Assembly (NCBI RefSeq): GCF_051014445.1
Contig: NC_135144.1
Coordinates: 4,898,001-4,962,000 of the forward strand
DNA length: 64,000 nt
Direction: 5' to 3'
Source of the DNA: Colletes latitarsis
Lineage: Eukaryota; Arthropoda; Insecta; Hymenoptera; Colletidae
In this document: piece after piece, positions 45,795 through 58,466 of the stretch
Layout of the letters: each line of letters starts with the position of its first letter
How positions within the stretch are numbered: position 1 is the stretch's first letter
The notes under the pieces: model-generated
What the model was told of the DNA's origin: nothing
Database searches by the model: none
Seen by the model: the letters and a program-made list of their open reading frames with translations, nothing else
Position numbers and translations under genes: made by a program

Positions 45795-46630
45795 ACGATA
45801 GTTGTATGTAATGGGATTTAAACTGCGAGAGGTTCTCATCAATTTTCATTTCCACAAATTTAGTAATATCCCATTAACGCGACACCAGTATTCTAATATC
45901 TAAAGGTCAATCGGAAGTGGAAATCACGAATAGTGGAAATAATTTAAAACATTTTGAAATTATCTGCAAATAATAAAGATCATTATCATATATTTCTATC
46001 GATGGATATTGCTGGATTTGAAAAAATTCATATGTCAAACTTTAAATTCGATTTTCTTAAAACCACATTTTTCCAAATTGTTGCCACAATATCTCAAGTC
46101 GTAACTGATCGATGAACATAAAATTTAGAGAGAATCTTTAGCACAAATGTGATAGTCACTCGTTCCAAAATTTTCAAAATCCAAAGTGTTTCACTATTTT
46201 CCTTTTATATGCAAAAGATAAAAATAATACAAGAAATCGATAAATTAAATTTAAAGTGTTAGCAAAATTTTATTTTTCAATATTTTTAATCATAAAGACA
46301 TGTTTAACGAAAACTCCATCGAAGCAATTGTATCTTGATCAATTTTAAATATTTCTATATGAAAGAAATTAAGTGTACGTCTCATATACAGGCCAAAATC
46401 ATGCGATAGAATCCGATACACCAATACTGTAGTTTCTTTTTAATTCCAAAATTAAGGCAAATTTAGTTTCATGAAATTTGTTTTTACTAGAAGGGCTTGT
46501 TGGTTTATTTATTACTTTTATTCTTGAAGTAATCGCTATTGTAAATATTCCGTGACAAACATTTACAGGGAATGTACACAAATTTTAACGCTCCAATAAA
46601 TATTGTAAAAATTCTCCAATAGAAAACACA
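45795..46630. other. Unassigned AT-rich stretch
   Basis: The only notable item is an 'AAACTTTAAATTCGATTTTC' block at 46035-46085, similar to blocks in two other elements (5541-5595, 36451-36500). No ends are found around it. Confidence 0.35.
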
Positions 46631-46634
46631 AATA

Positions 46635-46800
46635 CAGTGGCTGTAAAAAGTATTCGTACAGCAACCTTTTTCAATAAAAGTCTTTATAGAACTTTGTTTA
46701 TGACAAAAAAATACATACATATTCTTAGAAATCTCAAGAACAAATTTCATTAAAAATATTATTTTGGAATATGTTGCCATCAGTAAATATTACACGGCTC
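46635..46800 (+). mobile_element. Tc1-like terminus without partner
   Basis: TA then CAGTGGCTGTAAAAAGTATT and CGTACAGCA is a typical Tc1-type end. No inverted partner or transposase lies nearby, so this is a solo end or a short deleted copy with a decayed right side. Confidence 0.55.
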
Positions 46801-46973
46801 CAATGGAAGAGAAAATAATTGTATCATTTATTTGTTTTTTTTTAATTGTATAAAATGAAGATAACTTGGAATACCACTATTTCAAATTATACATAATTAT
46901 ATTATATATACAAATTGTATTTTTTGTATTTAAAAATGTGCAAAAATGATAAAGTTACATATACACGGTGTTC

Positions 46974-48000
46974 GGTTACCCCTTTGAAAAATTTTAATGG
47001 GAAATTCTAGAGGTCAAAATAAGACGAAAATCAAAGATACTAATTTGTTGATTGAGGCTTCGTTAAAAAGTTATAGAAACATTCCTGCCCACACAGTATA
47101 TATTCCGTAAAGAATTTCTTTCTCAAAAGTACGTAGGATTTCGGGAGTATGTTCTATTGACCAAAAATGATTGTAATTGACCCTCGCAACCGAAAATAAT
47201 TTTTCTAAAGTAGTTTGAAACTTTTCAATTTCGCCGAAAAATGTAGGTACCCCAGCCGATTTTTCTTAAAAATTCGTTTTTGATTTTTAATAATTTTGCT
47301 TGACGCCCTACAGAAAAGTTGTCTAATACCTTTTTGTAGGTATCTATGAGCTCTACTTCAGAAAAAAGTTTTATTGAAATATATTCACTACTGTAAGAGT
47401 TATGGCTCTTTGAAAATTGAACCATTTTTATGGGGTTTTTCTAACTTTACGGGGTCAAGGAACAACTTTTTCAACATTGTTAGAATTTCTACATATTCTT
47501 CATCAAAATACGCGTAGTTTGACGTTCGAAACATTAAAATCCTCCAATCCGTTTAGGAGTTATGATATTTTAAAGATACGCATGAAAATTGGAGGAGACA
47601 TTTCTAAAATTATATTTTCGATAAGGAATTTTTTCTTGAAAGTGGGTAGGATTTCGGGAGTATGTATATTCACCAAAAATAATTGTAATTGACCCCCGCA
47701 ACCGGAAATAATTTTTCCAGAACGATTTGAAAAAAATTTTTTTTTTTTAATCTTAGGGAAACATGTCAATGTATTGTGAGACATTACGTTTTCGATAAGG
47801 AATATTTTTTTTCAAAAGTGCGTAGGATTTCGGTGGTATTCGTCTGTTGACCAGAAATGATTGTAATTGACCCCTGCAATCAAAAATAATCTTTTTAGAT
47901 TTGTAATTTTTATTTGCAAATTGATATTCTTGATTTTCATCTTATTTTGGCTTTTAGAATCTTCCATTAATATTTTTCCCAGGTGTGGCCAAACACCTTG
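46974..48000. mobile_element. GG-MITE copy (about 1027 bp)
   Basis: Left end CACGGTGTTCGGTTACCCCT after TA; right end GGCCAAACACCTTG, after which TA is lost (TGAAG). The long core is in inverted orientation. Several modules are degraded. Confidence 0.88.
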
Positions 48001-48067
48001 TGAAGAGAGTCACGGTTATCTGATATCATGTACAAAAAATATTCTTTAAGCCAGTAGTCTATACATA

Positions 48068-48911
48068 CAGGGTGTTCGGCCACCCCTGGGAAAAATTTTA
48101 ATAGAGGATTCTAGAGGCCAAAATAAGACGAAAATCAAGAATACCAATTTGTTGATGGAGGCTCTGTTAAAAAGTTATCAACGTTCAAAGTTGCGGCTGT
48201 AGAACGGCAATTTGTCCATCTATTTGAATTTTTTTCTCGAAAATGGGTAGGATTTTGGGTGTATGTCTATTCACCAAAATTTATTGCAATTGATCCCTGC
48301 AATTGAAAATAATTTTTCCAGAATGATTTGAAATTTTTTTTTTTTCGTCGAATAATTTCACACCTTCTTGAATTTTTTTCTAGAAAGTGAGTAGGATTTC
48401 AGAAGTGTGTCTATTCACCAAAAATGATTGTAATTAGCCCCCACAACTGAAAATAATTTTTCTAAAACGATTTGAAATTTTTTTTGTTTTCGTCGAAAAA
48501 TTCAGGCATCTAATTAGATTTTCGATTAGGAATTTTTTTCTTGAAAATGCGTAAGATTTCGAGGGTATGTGTAATGACCAATAATGATTGTAATTAACCC
48601 CTGTAATTAAATATAATTTTTTTAGTATGATTTGACATTTTTTAATTTCGTCCAAAAATTTCAGTATCTACTCGAATTTTTTTCTCGAAAGTGGATAGGA
48701 TTTCGGGGGTATGTGCATTCACCAAAAATGATTGCAATTGACCCCCGCAACCGAAAATAATTTTTCCAGAACGATTTGAAATTTTTGAATTTAATTATTA
48801 ATAACTTTTTAAGGAAGCCTCCATCAACAAATTGGTATTCTTGATTTTCGACTTATTTTGGCCACTAGAATCCCCCATTAAAATTTTTCCCAGAGGTGGC
48901 CGAACACCCTG
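48068..48911. mobile_element. GG-MITE copy (844 bp)
   Basis: Left end CAGGGTGTTCGGCCACCCCT after TA; right end GGCCGAACACCCTG before TA. Inside the left TIR the GCTGTAGAACGGCAATTTG word occurs once (48196-48214), which is the half-arm of the foldback copy at 17945. Four to five modules follow and there is no long core. Confidence 0.92.
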
Positions 48912-50539
48912 TATATGTTGTTGAATGGAAGACGTTAAAGGTGAATGTTTTGATTTTTCACATAAAATAATCAGTTTTTAGACTATAAAAACTAAAATAC
49001 TCAACCGAAATGAATCCTTTGTTGAAGGACAGGTTTTTAAATGGAAAAAAGTCTGCAAAAATGAAAGATAGATAAAGGAAGTTCCATAAAGCTTTTGTTG
49101 AAGTCGAATGCTGTACACCCGTTGTAAAAACTTGTTTATCCATCTACGAACGAAAATATTATCTTGTCGAATATTTGTTCCCAAGACAATAACTTTGATC
49201 GTAACTTCGAAAAAGCACAACAGAGAATCCACCTGTGTACGAAATCCGTAAAGAAAGATTAGATTCTCCATATTTGGCTTTAAATAATCATTAAGTGGGC
49301 GGATTTTTTTGCGAGTAACCGTACAATTTTTTCTTAAATTTCTTTTTCGCAATAAGCACAAAAAATGGTTACTTTCGATCATTTTCATCACGAAATGCCC
49401 GATGGATTTTTCTCCGGTATTTGACATTGGATAGCAAGCTTCTGGGCGAACGCTGGTACGATTGAATTCTCGCGAGAAAACACATCGAGAGTTTCGATAC
49501 GTCGCGGTAAGGTGTTTTTCGCGCAGCAACCTGAAAGCTGCCCTGCGTACGTCCCTTCGTGTTCTTTTTCATACCTACCAGCGTCTTTTCTTTCTTCGTT
49601 CCATCCTTCGTTGCTGTTTCCTCTGCCTGCGGTTCGCTGGTAACGTCAAACGTTCTTACTCACGGTCTTGTGTTCTTTCTTTCGTCCTTTTTCAACGTTG
49701 CTCCCCTTCGTGGTATCCTGCGTCCGACCGACGACCGACATAAAACTTGATAAAGAAATAGACGCTCTCCGGGGGCTCTTGGTGCTGTAACAAATATTTT
49801 CAGATTACAGCCAGACCATAGTAGCGACACGTTATTAAAATTTACACAGGTGCGGCGCGAGCCCTATTAACAGAGACACTCGTGTAAGAAAAATGCAATG
49901 TCGTTCGCGCTAAATATCTGCCGACGAAACGCTGCGAGAATTGCTGTTTTCTTTCCCCCATTGTCGTCGATCTCAACCCTGGGACACGGCAGAGATCTCT
50001 CCCGAGTCTTCCGGTCGCGCACCGACAGTTTAATTCCTTCTTCGCGATTAAATTGTATACGAAGAGGACAGAGGGACTCGAAATAGGCTACGAAATGAAA
50101 TTCGAGGTATAAGAGTAATAGCACGTCGTTCGAGAACCGCGCTACGAAGAATTTCTTAGCGAAATATTTCTCTGAAAAATTTTCTAACTCGCGTTCACCG
50201 GAGCTCTTTGACTAGTAATTTCGTTTGAACCGGAGCTAACGCGCTCTTGTTTCTACTCGTGTCTGACAAGAGGAATCTACGATCTGAACGAACGTTTTAT
50301 GAACGAAGCTTATATTGCAGGACTTGAGAGCGTAAAGAAGGAGAACGTTAGCCTCGCCAGCCATTTTCATGAAAAAACGACGCTGAATATTAAAATTTCA
50401 AAGGTGTCGAATTTAGTTTAGTTTTTACGTAGAAATATGGAAATTTGAACAAAAAGTATTTGCGTATTGTAGGGATTTATGGGGTTTCATAAAATACCAA
50501 ACACACTGTAATTAACAGTTAATTGTATATATATATATA
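48912..50539. other. Gene-poor stretch with a CG-rich island
   Basis: From about 49400 to 50300 CG-rich sequence carries overlapping open frames on both strands (a 183-codon minus frame 48978-49529, a 93-codon plus frame 49462-49743, an 85-codon minus frame 49867-50124). No domain is recognised in any. A host exon or promoter is possible. Confidence 0.3.
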
Positions 50540-52301
50540 CAGGGTGGGGCAGTAACTATTAGCACCTCAGATATCTTCGAAACTATAAGTTTCACAGAAA
50601 TATTTGCTAAAGTAAATTACACAGTACGAAGGGCGCTATTGGGTGGCGATAATAGTTTTTTTGCAGTTGGAGGTACTTCGGACATTTGAAGGTCACATCC
50701 ATTTTTTTAAATGGATCGGTATGTTTTTGCTTCCGTATCACGATAGAGGATCTTAAAACGAGTTCAACGACCTATTACACAAGGTCATCGAAGGTCATAG
50801 AAAGTAGAGAAAGGCGATAATACTTACGGTTTTGGTAGTAAATGAAACATGTTTATAGTAGGTGTTCGAAATGATGACCATCACTGTCAATGCACCGTTG
50901 GATTCTTTTTACGATTGATTGACTTGCAAGTCTTACAGCATCAGAACTTATTGATGCACAGGCTGCAATAATTCGCTGTTGCATATTGTGAGATGTAGTT
51001 GGTACTTCTTTGTACACTTTCTCTTTCAGTGTTCCCCACAGAAAGAAATCTAAAGGTGTTATGTCTGGTGAACGACTTCGCGCAATCGATGAATAATGTG
51101 CTGGGCATCCATCATGTTGATACCACATGGTTTGTCGTGTAAATAAAGGTAACTCTTCTAGCAAAAGACCCAATGTATCCTTAATAAAATTAGCATAGAC
51201 GTTGCCATTGAAATTTCCATTGATAAAATAAGGTCCAATAATTTGATCACCTATGATACCGCACCATACATTCACAGACCATTGTTTTTGATGTTCAACC
51301 TGTCGCAGCCAATGTGGATTTTCCGCTGTCCATAAATGCATGTTATGCAAATTAACATTCCCGTGATTTGTGAATGTTGCTTCATCAGTAAATAAGACGG
51401 TATTAAAAAAAAGCTCATTGTTTTGAATCTGACGTATAGCCCATCGACAAAACTCAACGCGATTCATGAAGTCGTTCCCATGCAATTCTTGGTGAAGACT
51501 AACGTGATACGGATGAAATTTGTAACGGTGGAAAGTGCGAAGTACGCTCCTCCTACTAATGTCAGATTCGCGTTCAATTTGTCGCGAACTAATATGAGAA
51601 TTTCTAGACACACTAGCGAGCACACCGATTTCCATTTCTTCGTTAATTACTCGTTTCTGGCGTTCACTTTTACGGACACTTAAACTACCGGTTTGCCTAA
51701 GTTTATCATACACATTTTTAAATGTTTGACGCGAAGGCTGAGACCGATGTGGATATCGTTCAGCATACAAGTTTTTCGCCCTTACAGAATTTTGTTGGCA
51801 TTCGCCATAAATAAGAAGCATATCAACTTGCTCTTCAAACGGATACATCGTGCCGGATTGACCGATTTATCGATACTAATCTTATGATGTTTATCTTACT
51901 CTGCAAACTATTAAAGTGTCCTTCAAGCAGTGTTTATTCTCAGTGAAGTAAACGGTAAGCATTACGCATTCCTCTACTGTTGACAATACGTATGTTTCAT
52001 TTACTACCAAAACCGTAAGTATTATCGCCTTTCTCTACTTTCTATGACCTTCAATGACCTTGTGTAATAGGTCGTTGAACTCGTTTTAAGATCCTCTATC
52101 GTGATACGGAAGCAAAAACATACCGATCCATTTAAAAAAATGGATGTGACCTTCAAATGTCCGAAGTACCTCCAACTGCAAAAAAACTATTACGCCACCC
52201 AATAGCGCCCTTCGTACTGTGCAATTTACTTTAGCAAATATTTCTGTGAAACGTATAGTTTCGAAGATATCTGAGGTGCTAATAGTTACTGCCGCACCCT
52301 G
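50540..52301 (-). mobile_element. Rosa-like DD41D element, copy 1 (1762 bp)
   Basis: The left end CAGGGTGGGGCAGTAACTAT and right end ATAGTTACTGCCGCACCCTG are inverted complements inside a TATATA run. The TIRs run about 310 bp (50540-50851 and 51990-52301), to the GTAAATGAAACAT word. The copy is nearly identical to that at 61679-63496 apart from a 63-bp deletion in the transposase. Confidence 0.95.
50853..51848 (-). pseudogene. DD41D transposase with in-frame catalytic deletion
   Basis: The frame is open for 331 codons from MYPFEEQVDMLLIYGE, with the DNA-binding region, VLFTDEATF (first D) and YQHDGCPAHYS (second D). Immediately after HYSSIAR it jumps to SRSPDITPLDFFLWG. Compared with the 352-codon copy, 21 residues (63 bp) are missing between the second and third catalytic D, cutting their spacing from 41 to 20 residues. 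This should prevent folding of the catalytic site. Everything else is open, so the deletion is recent or the copy has had little time to decay. Confidence 0.92.
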
Positions 52302-52317
52302 TATATATATATATTTA

Positions 52318-52645
52318 TTTATTTATGATATAAGACATGTGGGCACTGCGTGTTCTCTCGCCATCGACAAAAACGACTAACGCGTTCTTGGGCCACGTTT
52401 CCGGCCCCGGCAACCGACTCGTGCCGAAGCCCACCCGAACCGCGCACGGAAGACGTGCAGTTGCATTGCGTTCCTTTGTTTCAGCACGTCGAAGCCAATA
52501 TTATTTTTAATGGCGTCTTCTACTGTAAACCGCCAAAAAATTCGATTTATTTTTTTGCATTTTCTCAAAGGATATTGTCTTAGAAATATGTGTGCAAAAG
52601 CATATCACTGGACTCCTAAAATTAACGAAGGTATAGTCTGGGCCA
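52318..52645 (+). repeat. Dispersed repeat related to 36160-36420
   Basis: Its right part shares 'TTTTTTTGCATTTTC', 'AAATATGT' and 'AACGAAG.TATAG.CTG' in order with 36310-36412, and its left part shares an 'ATATRASACRTGTGG' start with 36170. The middle is CG-rich and diverged. Class unknown; a GG-MITE sits just right of it. Confidence 0.5.
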
Positions 52646-52650
52646 CAATA

Positions 52651-53167
52651 CAGGGTGTTCGGCCACCCCTGGGAAAAATTTTAATGAGGGATTCTAGAGG
52701 CCAAAATAAGACGAAAATCAAGAATACCAATTTGTTGATGAAGGCTTCGTTAAAAAGTTATTAACAATTAAATTCAAAAATTTCAAATCGTTCTGGAAAA
52801 ATTATTTTCGGTTGCAGGGGTCAATTACAATCATTTTTGGTGAATAGACATACCCCCGAAATCCCACCCACTTTCTAGAAAAAAATTCGAGAATGTGTGA
52901 AATTTTTCGACGGAAAAAAAAATTTCAAATCGTTTTGGAAAAATTATTTTCGGTTGCGGGGGTCAATTACAATCATTTTTGGTGAATAGACATACCCCCG
53001 AAATCTTGCGTATTTTCGAGAAAAAAATTCAGTACGAGCGGAACTTTAAATGTTAATAACTTTTTAACGAAGCCTCAATCGAAAAATTGATATTCTTGAT
53101 TTTCGTCTTATTTTGGCCTCTATAATTTCCCGTTAAAATTTTTTCCTAGGGGTGGCCAAACATCCTG
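52651..53167. mobile_element. GG-MITE copy (517 bp, well preserved)
   Basis: Left end CAGGGTGTTCGGCCACCCCT after TA; right end GGCCAAACATCCTG before TA. Same module order and length as the copy at 1565-2081, and one of the cleaner representatives of that subtype. Confidence 0.93.
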
Positions 53168-55097
53168 TATAGTAAAGATGGAATGAAAGAATCTTCAGTT
53201 TCCAATATTTTAGAACAGTCTAACAATGCGTATTTAAAATAATTAAACTTTGCACATGTACAGGTCTAAAACTACTAGCGTCTTTTCCATAATTATGTCG
53301 CTGTTTGAAATAGCAAGGCCTTCCCTTTAAACTGATTTTGTTTTATATCGATCCGACTTTCCGTTTTGGAGATACCGTAATTTAAATTTAGCGGTAATTT
53401 TTCAATTTTTACTATCTCTCTTCGTCTAACAAATCGGACCTCCCTCTCACATGTGTGTCGTGACCTGGTTTCGGCGTAGTATTTCCAAGAATTTACTACG
53501 CACTGTTTACTATTTACGCGCACGGTCAATGACCTCCCGCCGATGTCAACAATGGAAAGTAAACAAATACGATTGACTTGAAACAAAAATCGTTATGTCT
53601 CCGGAACTAATTGCGCTATCGACTTGCAACAGTTCCATTTTAAAGGACTTTTCATCCTCCATCCGACGAATGTAACAACTATTATTATTTATGCTGACTT
53701 CTATATTTATTTTGATATATACTTTGATGGTATACATCTAAAGAAGTTTCAGCAATTCCAATTAATTATATGATTGGTGTGCCATAAAACTGAATTATAA
53801 ATTGTTTATTTAATCGAAAATGAATTTAAATTTGTACACAGGACGTTTGCTTAATTGTTAGCTAGCATTTTCTCGTAAATAATTGTTTTTTTGGGAACTG
53901 ACTTGAAACAATATTCGTTTTCACGAGCCCTTTATCTTCTACCCCAAAAAAATATAAAAATGTTGACGTACTTTGTAAATTATCTGTATGAAGTTGAAGT
54001 ACTAAATATGCACATTTAGTGCTTTAAGAAGAAATATGTGACATAAAAGAGAAAGATATCTTAGGAACAAACTTAAAAACACAACTTTGTATAGATGTAA
54101 TGCAAAAATTAAAATTTCGTTGCCTCGTAAAAGAGTAAAAGAAAAGACTGGTTATTTGACCAACCTTGAGAGGAATGGGTATACATGAAGTGTCGGCAGG
54201 TTTACTGTTTAAAAGGAAGTAAATTTGTTTAAGAAAGAGGTGCAATCGTACCTTGCATCCACGCGCATATATCTAAATGCATAAGAGATAGAAGATTGAG
54301 ATTTGGGATCGACTCGACGATGCAGTCTGTCCTAGTTCCATGGGGCGCTCTGCATATTCTGTGACTTCGAAAAATTCCACGCTCTTTCAGAAAATCCTCT
54401 TTAGCTTCGAATTCAGACGATTTTTCGCGGACAATTGCTTGAGCTTTCGCTCGAATCGAATATCTTTCTTTTATTCCAACACGTTCCACGTTATTTCTCC
54501 CCCTGTCGTACATCGAAACGGATAAAGCATTGCGGTTCTGACAGAAATTTGCCGCGTTTCTATTTCGATGGAAGCAGAACGAAGAGTTTAGAAAAAAAGA
54601 ATGCCTTCATTGCCGTCAAATACGCTTCACTTTAGAGCACTGCTTGCACAAGCCATTCTGTGCTATGGAACAATAAACGAACGACGGTACGTAAAACCAC
54701 GCAAGGGCAGTAAAAAGAAGAAACTCAAACGAGAAACCGCGGTGAAGGGCGAAGTTGTGGGAATCTTGAAGGCTTTATCCTGAGGACTTTAGGCAGCTGT
54801 TTCGACGTTTCTTGACGACAGTCAACGTAAGCGAAAGTGTTGTTTATGGGAACCACTATGGCGAGTTACAGTACAGCTTTTAGTTCCCAGCTTTGAACGC
54901 ATTTCGAAGGTGCGGAAATTCAGTCGTGAGAGAATAACCATCGAATCGTCGCGAGAGTACAATCTTCAGTTTCAAGGACGACCATTTGCCACTCTCGAAC
55001 AAGTTTCTTGGATCTTCCGATTGACATTATCATCAGAGAATCTGTAAACAACAGACGGTGAAACAGCTTTGGTCGATAATGGAATATTGTTGCAGTA
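53168..55097. other. Gene-poor stretch
   Basis: No repeats. From about 54250 to 54900 the sequence is CG-richer with overlapping open frames of 60-94 codons on both strands, none with a domain. An exon cannot be excluded. Confidence 0.3.
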
Positions 55098-55099
55098 TA

Positions 55100-55880
55100 C
55101 ACTGTGTTCGGCCACCCCTGGAAAAAATTTTAATGAGGGATTCCAGAGGCCAAAATAAGATGAAAATCAAGAATATCAATTTGTTGATTGAAGCTTCGTT
55201 AAAAAGTTATTAAAAAATTACAAATCTAAAAAAATTATTTTTGATTGCAGGGGTCAATTACAATCATATTTGGTCAACAGACGAATACCACCGAAATCCT
55301 ACGCACTTTTGAGAAAAAATATTCCTTATCGAAAACGTAATGTCTCACCATACATTGATATATTTCCCTGAGATTTTTCGGCGAAAAAAAATTTTTTCAA
55401 ATCGTTCTGGAAAAATTATTTTCGGTTGCAGGGGTAAATTACAATCATTTTTGGTGAATAAACAAACCCCCGAAATCCTACCCACTTTCAAGAAAAAAAT
55501 TCCTTATCGAAAATATAATTTCAGAAATGCCTCCTCGAATTTTCATGCGTATCTTTAAAATATAACTTCTGAACGGATTGGACGATTTTAATGTTTCAAA
55601 CGGCAAACTACGCGTATTTTGATGACGAATATGTAGAAATTCTAACAATATTGAAAAAGTTGTTCCTTGACCCCGTAAAGTTAGAAAAACCCCATAAAAA
55701 TGGTTCAATTTTCAAAGAGCCGTAACTCCTACAGTAGTGAATATATTTCAATGAAACTTTTTTCTGAAGTAAAGCTCATAAGTACCTACAAAAAGGTATT
55801 AGACTACTATTCTGTAGGGCGTCAAACAAAATTACTGAAAATCAAAAACGAATTTTTAAGAAAAATCGACTAGGGTAGGT
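55100..55880 (+). mobile_element. GG-MITE, 3'-truncated
   Basis: The left end CACTGTGTTCGGCCACCCCT after TA and its TIR are present, followed by modules and the long core in plus orientation, ending at 'AAGAAAAATCGACTAGGGTA'. The right TIR is missing; family sequence stops near 55880. Confidence 0.88.
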
Positions 55881-58460
55881 TGTTATATGGAGACATTTTT
55901 AATTTTAATTTTGATTGCAATATTTTAAATACGTTTTTTTTACAGTATTTACAGATTGTAAAGGAATTATATATGTCACTGAATAGATTTTGACGCAATA
56001 GAAATTTTTTACAGCTTTTTTTTATGACCAGACACAACGTCTAACCCTTTTCATTTGATAATTATTTCAACATTTCATTCCGAGAACTCTAAAATTAAAA
56101 ATAGATTTTTTCAAATAAGTTTACAATTGTTCTTTTCTTGTAAAAAGGAAACATGAGATTGGCTATTTCACGTCACCCCCTACTCCTAAAAGTCTGACGT
56201 AATTTGTAAATGACGCCTTACTAAACTTTGTTGAGTTATGTACATTGCAGAACAGAAATTTATGAAAATGCAAATTAAGGTAGACGAAAGTATGACATTC
56301 GACAGTAATTCATTGACGGTTAATGATTTATAGTCCTGTTGGTCCTCGATTGCAGAATGCTTGGTAACTGAATTTATACGTGTTCAACGTTAAATTCGAT
56401 TTCCCTGTGAAAGGGAATTCAGATGGGAAATAGGATGAAATATTTCCCCGTTTCCTTCCGTGTCGTAGAAGGGAGACGCAAGGCGACAAGCGCAAATGAG
56501 AGACGAGGACGCATATTTTTGAGTTCTAATTTCCTTAAACCTACTATTGATTTCTGCCCTACATTTTAATTTACTGCAAACCCACGCAATACTGCATGTG
56601 TATATAGTTGATGAAATTAACGAATGAAAGTTTCTATAACGATATCTCCCGCCGTCACCAACAGAGGGACACACTCAACTTCCACTTTTCTCACAAGTAC
56701 TCGATCAGATCATTAAACGCTCTCCTTTCCTTTTCTTTCCTCTTCTTTTCTCCTGCTATTTCGCTCATTTCTTCCCACAACAGCAAACCGCCACAGTTAC
56801 AAAGTATTTTTAAATTTTCCTCTTTGATGTATCAGCTTGAAATAATCATAATTAATGTATATCAATTAAAGATCATTGCGTATGCATTCTGTTTATCATA
56901 AATCGAAGCGTCTCCAATTTACTAAACATTTTGTGATTTTAACATTTTAACTGCCATACCATCCATATGTGGGTGACAGAACTTTTTTTTAATTCCATTA
57001 AAAAAAGAACATTAATAATCTTTATATGTCCTCCACGCGTTTACGAAAGAAATTGCAGTAGATTATGCACCCAACACCATTTAATTTTTGTCTCAAACAT
57101 TTGCCGACATTGTCAACGCAGAGAGTTCGTGAATCACACTGTATAAGAAGGGACAAATCATTGCATAAGAAAAAAGACATATTCCATCATTTGGTTTACT
57201 CAATAATTTATTAATGCAATACATTGGTAAACTGTAACATAAAGTTTTACAAACAAATTGTTCGAATTTATATGCTAATGAAGTCGAAGAAGTCATACAA
57301 AATAACAAGTTAAGAATCCTTTTTTTTAACCTATATGTGACTCGTAGCAATTACTACATATTTATTTTAAAAATGAAGGTCATGACAACTTGCCCTGCTG
57401 TGAGGCACATTGATACAAAATGCTCTTGAAAACTTAATTTTTTTCAAAATCATACTTCTCAGATAAACATAATTATAGTCATTAATAATAAAAAGCATAT
57501 ACTATGGAGATCATCACTGATATTGAAAATAGATTGCATAATGAATGGAAAATAAGAGACTACCAATTGCAATAACCTACCCCATTCTCCACATCTTCCT
57601 CAAAAAGAGTACCAAAATCGAATTACCTAGTATTACAGCTCTTAATTTTTGAGTAATCAACGAACATGGCTTTTTAAAAAACGGTGGAGGGGATGGGGGT
57701 GGGGGAATAGTGGTTTCCAGACCGAGAATGTATGCAAAATACCTGAAACTTTCGCGGGAGTTCGGACAGTCGTGAAACGTTTCGCCGTTGTTTTAACTTT
57801 GGAACTGTTTTCTCATAAACCAAGGACTTTATCGCTCCCTCGACCCGGCGCGTCCTTGAGGCTATGCCCCACATAAAGGCAGAGTCGTGCGTTACGCGTA
57901 CACGCGTCCAAGGGTGGCAAAGGTTGCGGGTAGTGTGTGGACGCTGAGCCGGGATCGCTCGTAGCCGACGGCTATAAAAATATAACCGTGGAGCCTTTGG
58001 TGGTCACGCGAAGCCAAGGACGACAGGAATATGCTTTTAGCCACCTTTCTGTCTGCAAGGTAAAAACTTCTTTTGTATCGCAATCGTTTGAAAACCGATC
58101 TCAGCGTGTTACTGGACACGCGATGAACGCGCCACGCCCATTTCATGGGCTTGTACGCCTTTTCGCAGTTCATGCAGTTAACCCGTTCAAAGAGCTCGTT
58201 TTTATAATTGACGTTCGATTTCTTTTTCATTCTCGCGTTGAAGGACGCGATAAACCACCTAGAGCAGCTGGTTTATTAGTAGGGACCGATGTCTACTTTT
58301 GGATCTTCATGGCTTTCTGGTGCGCAACATAGAGGCGCTTGTTTCTTCGGACGAGTTAATTTGAAAATAACAATGGTGTTTACGGCTTTCCATCGATCCG
58401 TCGCTTTGTTGGGAATCGCGTTGTTGCTTCGCTCATTCGAAGTATCATCGATTCACTGTT
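55881..58460. other. Gene-poor stretch with a CG-rich island
   Basis: From about 57660 to 58330 the DNA is CG-rich, with a 131-codon plus frame (57937-58332) and a 112-codon minus frame (57892-58230) over the same bases. A TATA-like CTATAAAAATATAA lies at about 57970. No domain is recognised. A promoter or first exon is plausible, not shown. Confidence 0.35.
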
Positions 58461-58466
58461 CGATGA

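Noticed and set aside
48978..49529. 183-codon minus-strand open frame
   Set aside because: No recognisable domain, basic low-complexity composition, overlaps other frames; cannot be supported as a gene.
52313..52645. LTR of a retrotransposon next to the DD41D copy
   Set aside because: Similarity to 36160-36420 is partial, and no TG...CA boundaries with a target duplication could be fixed.
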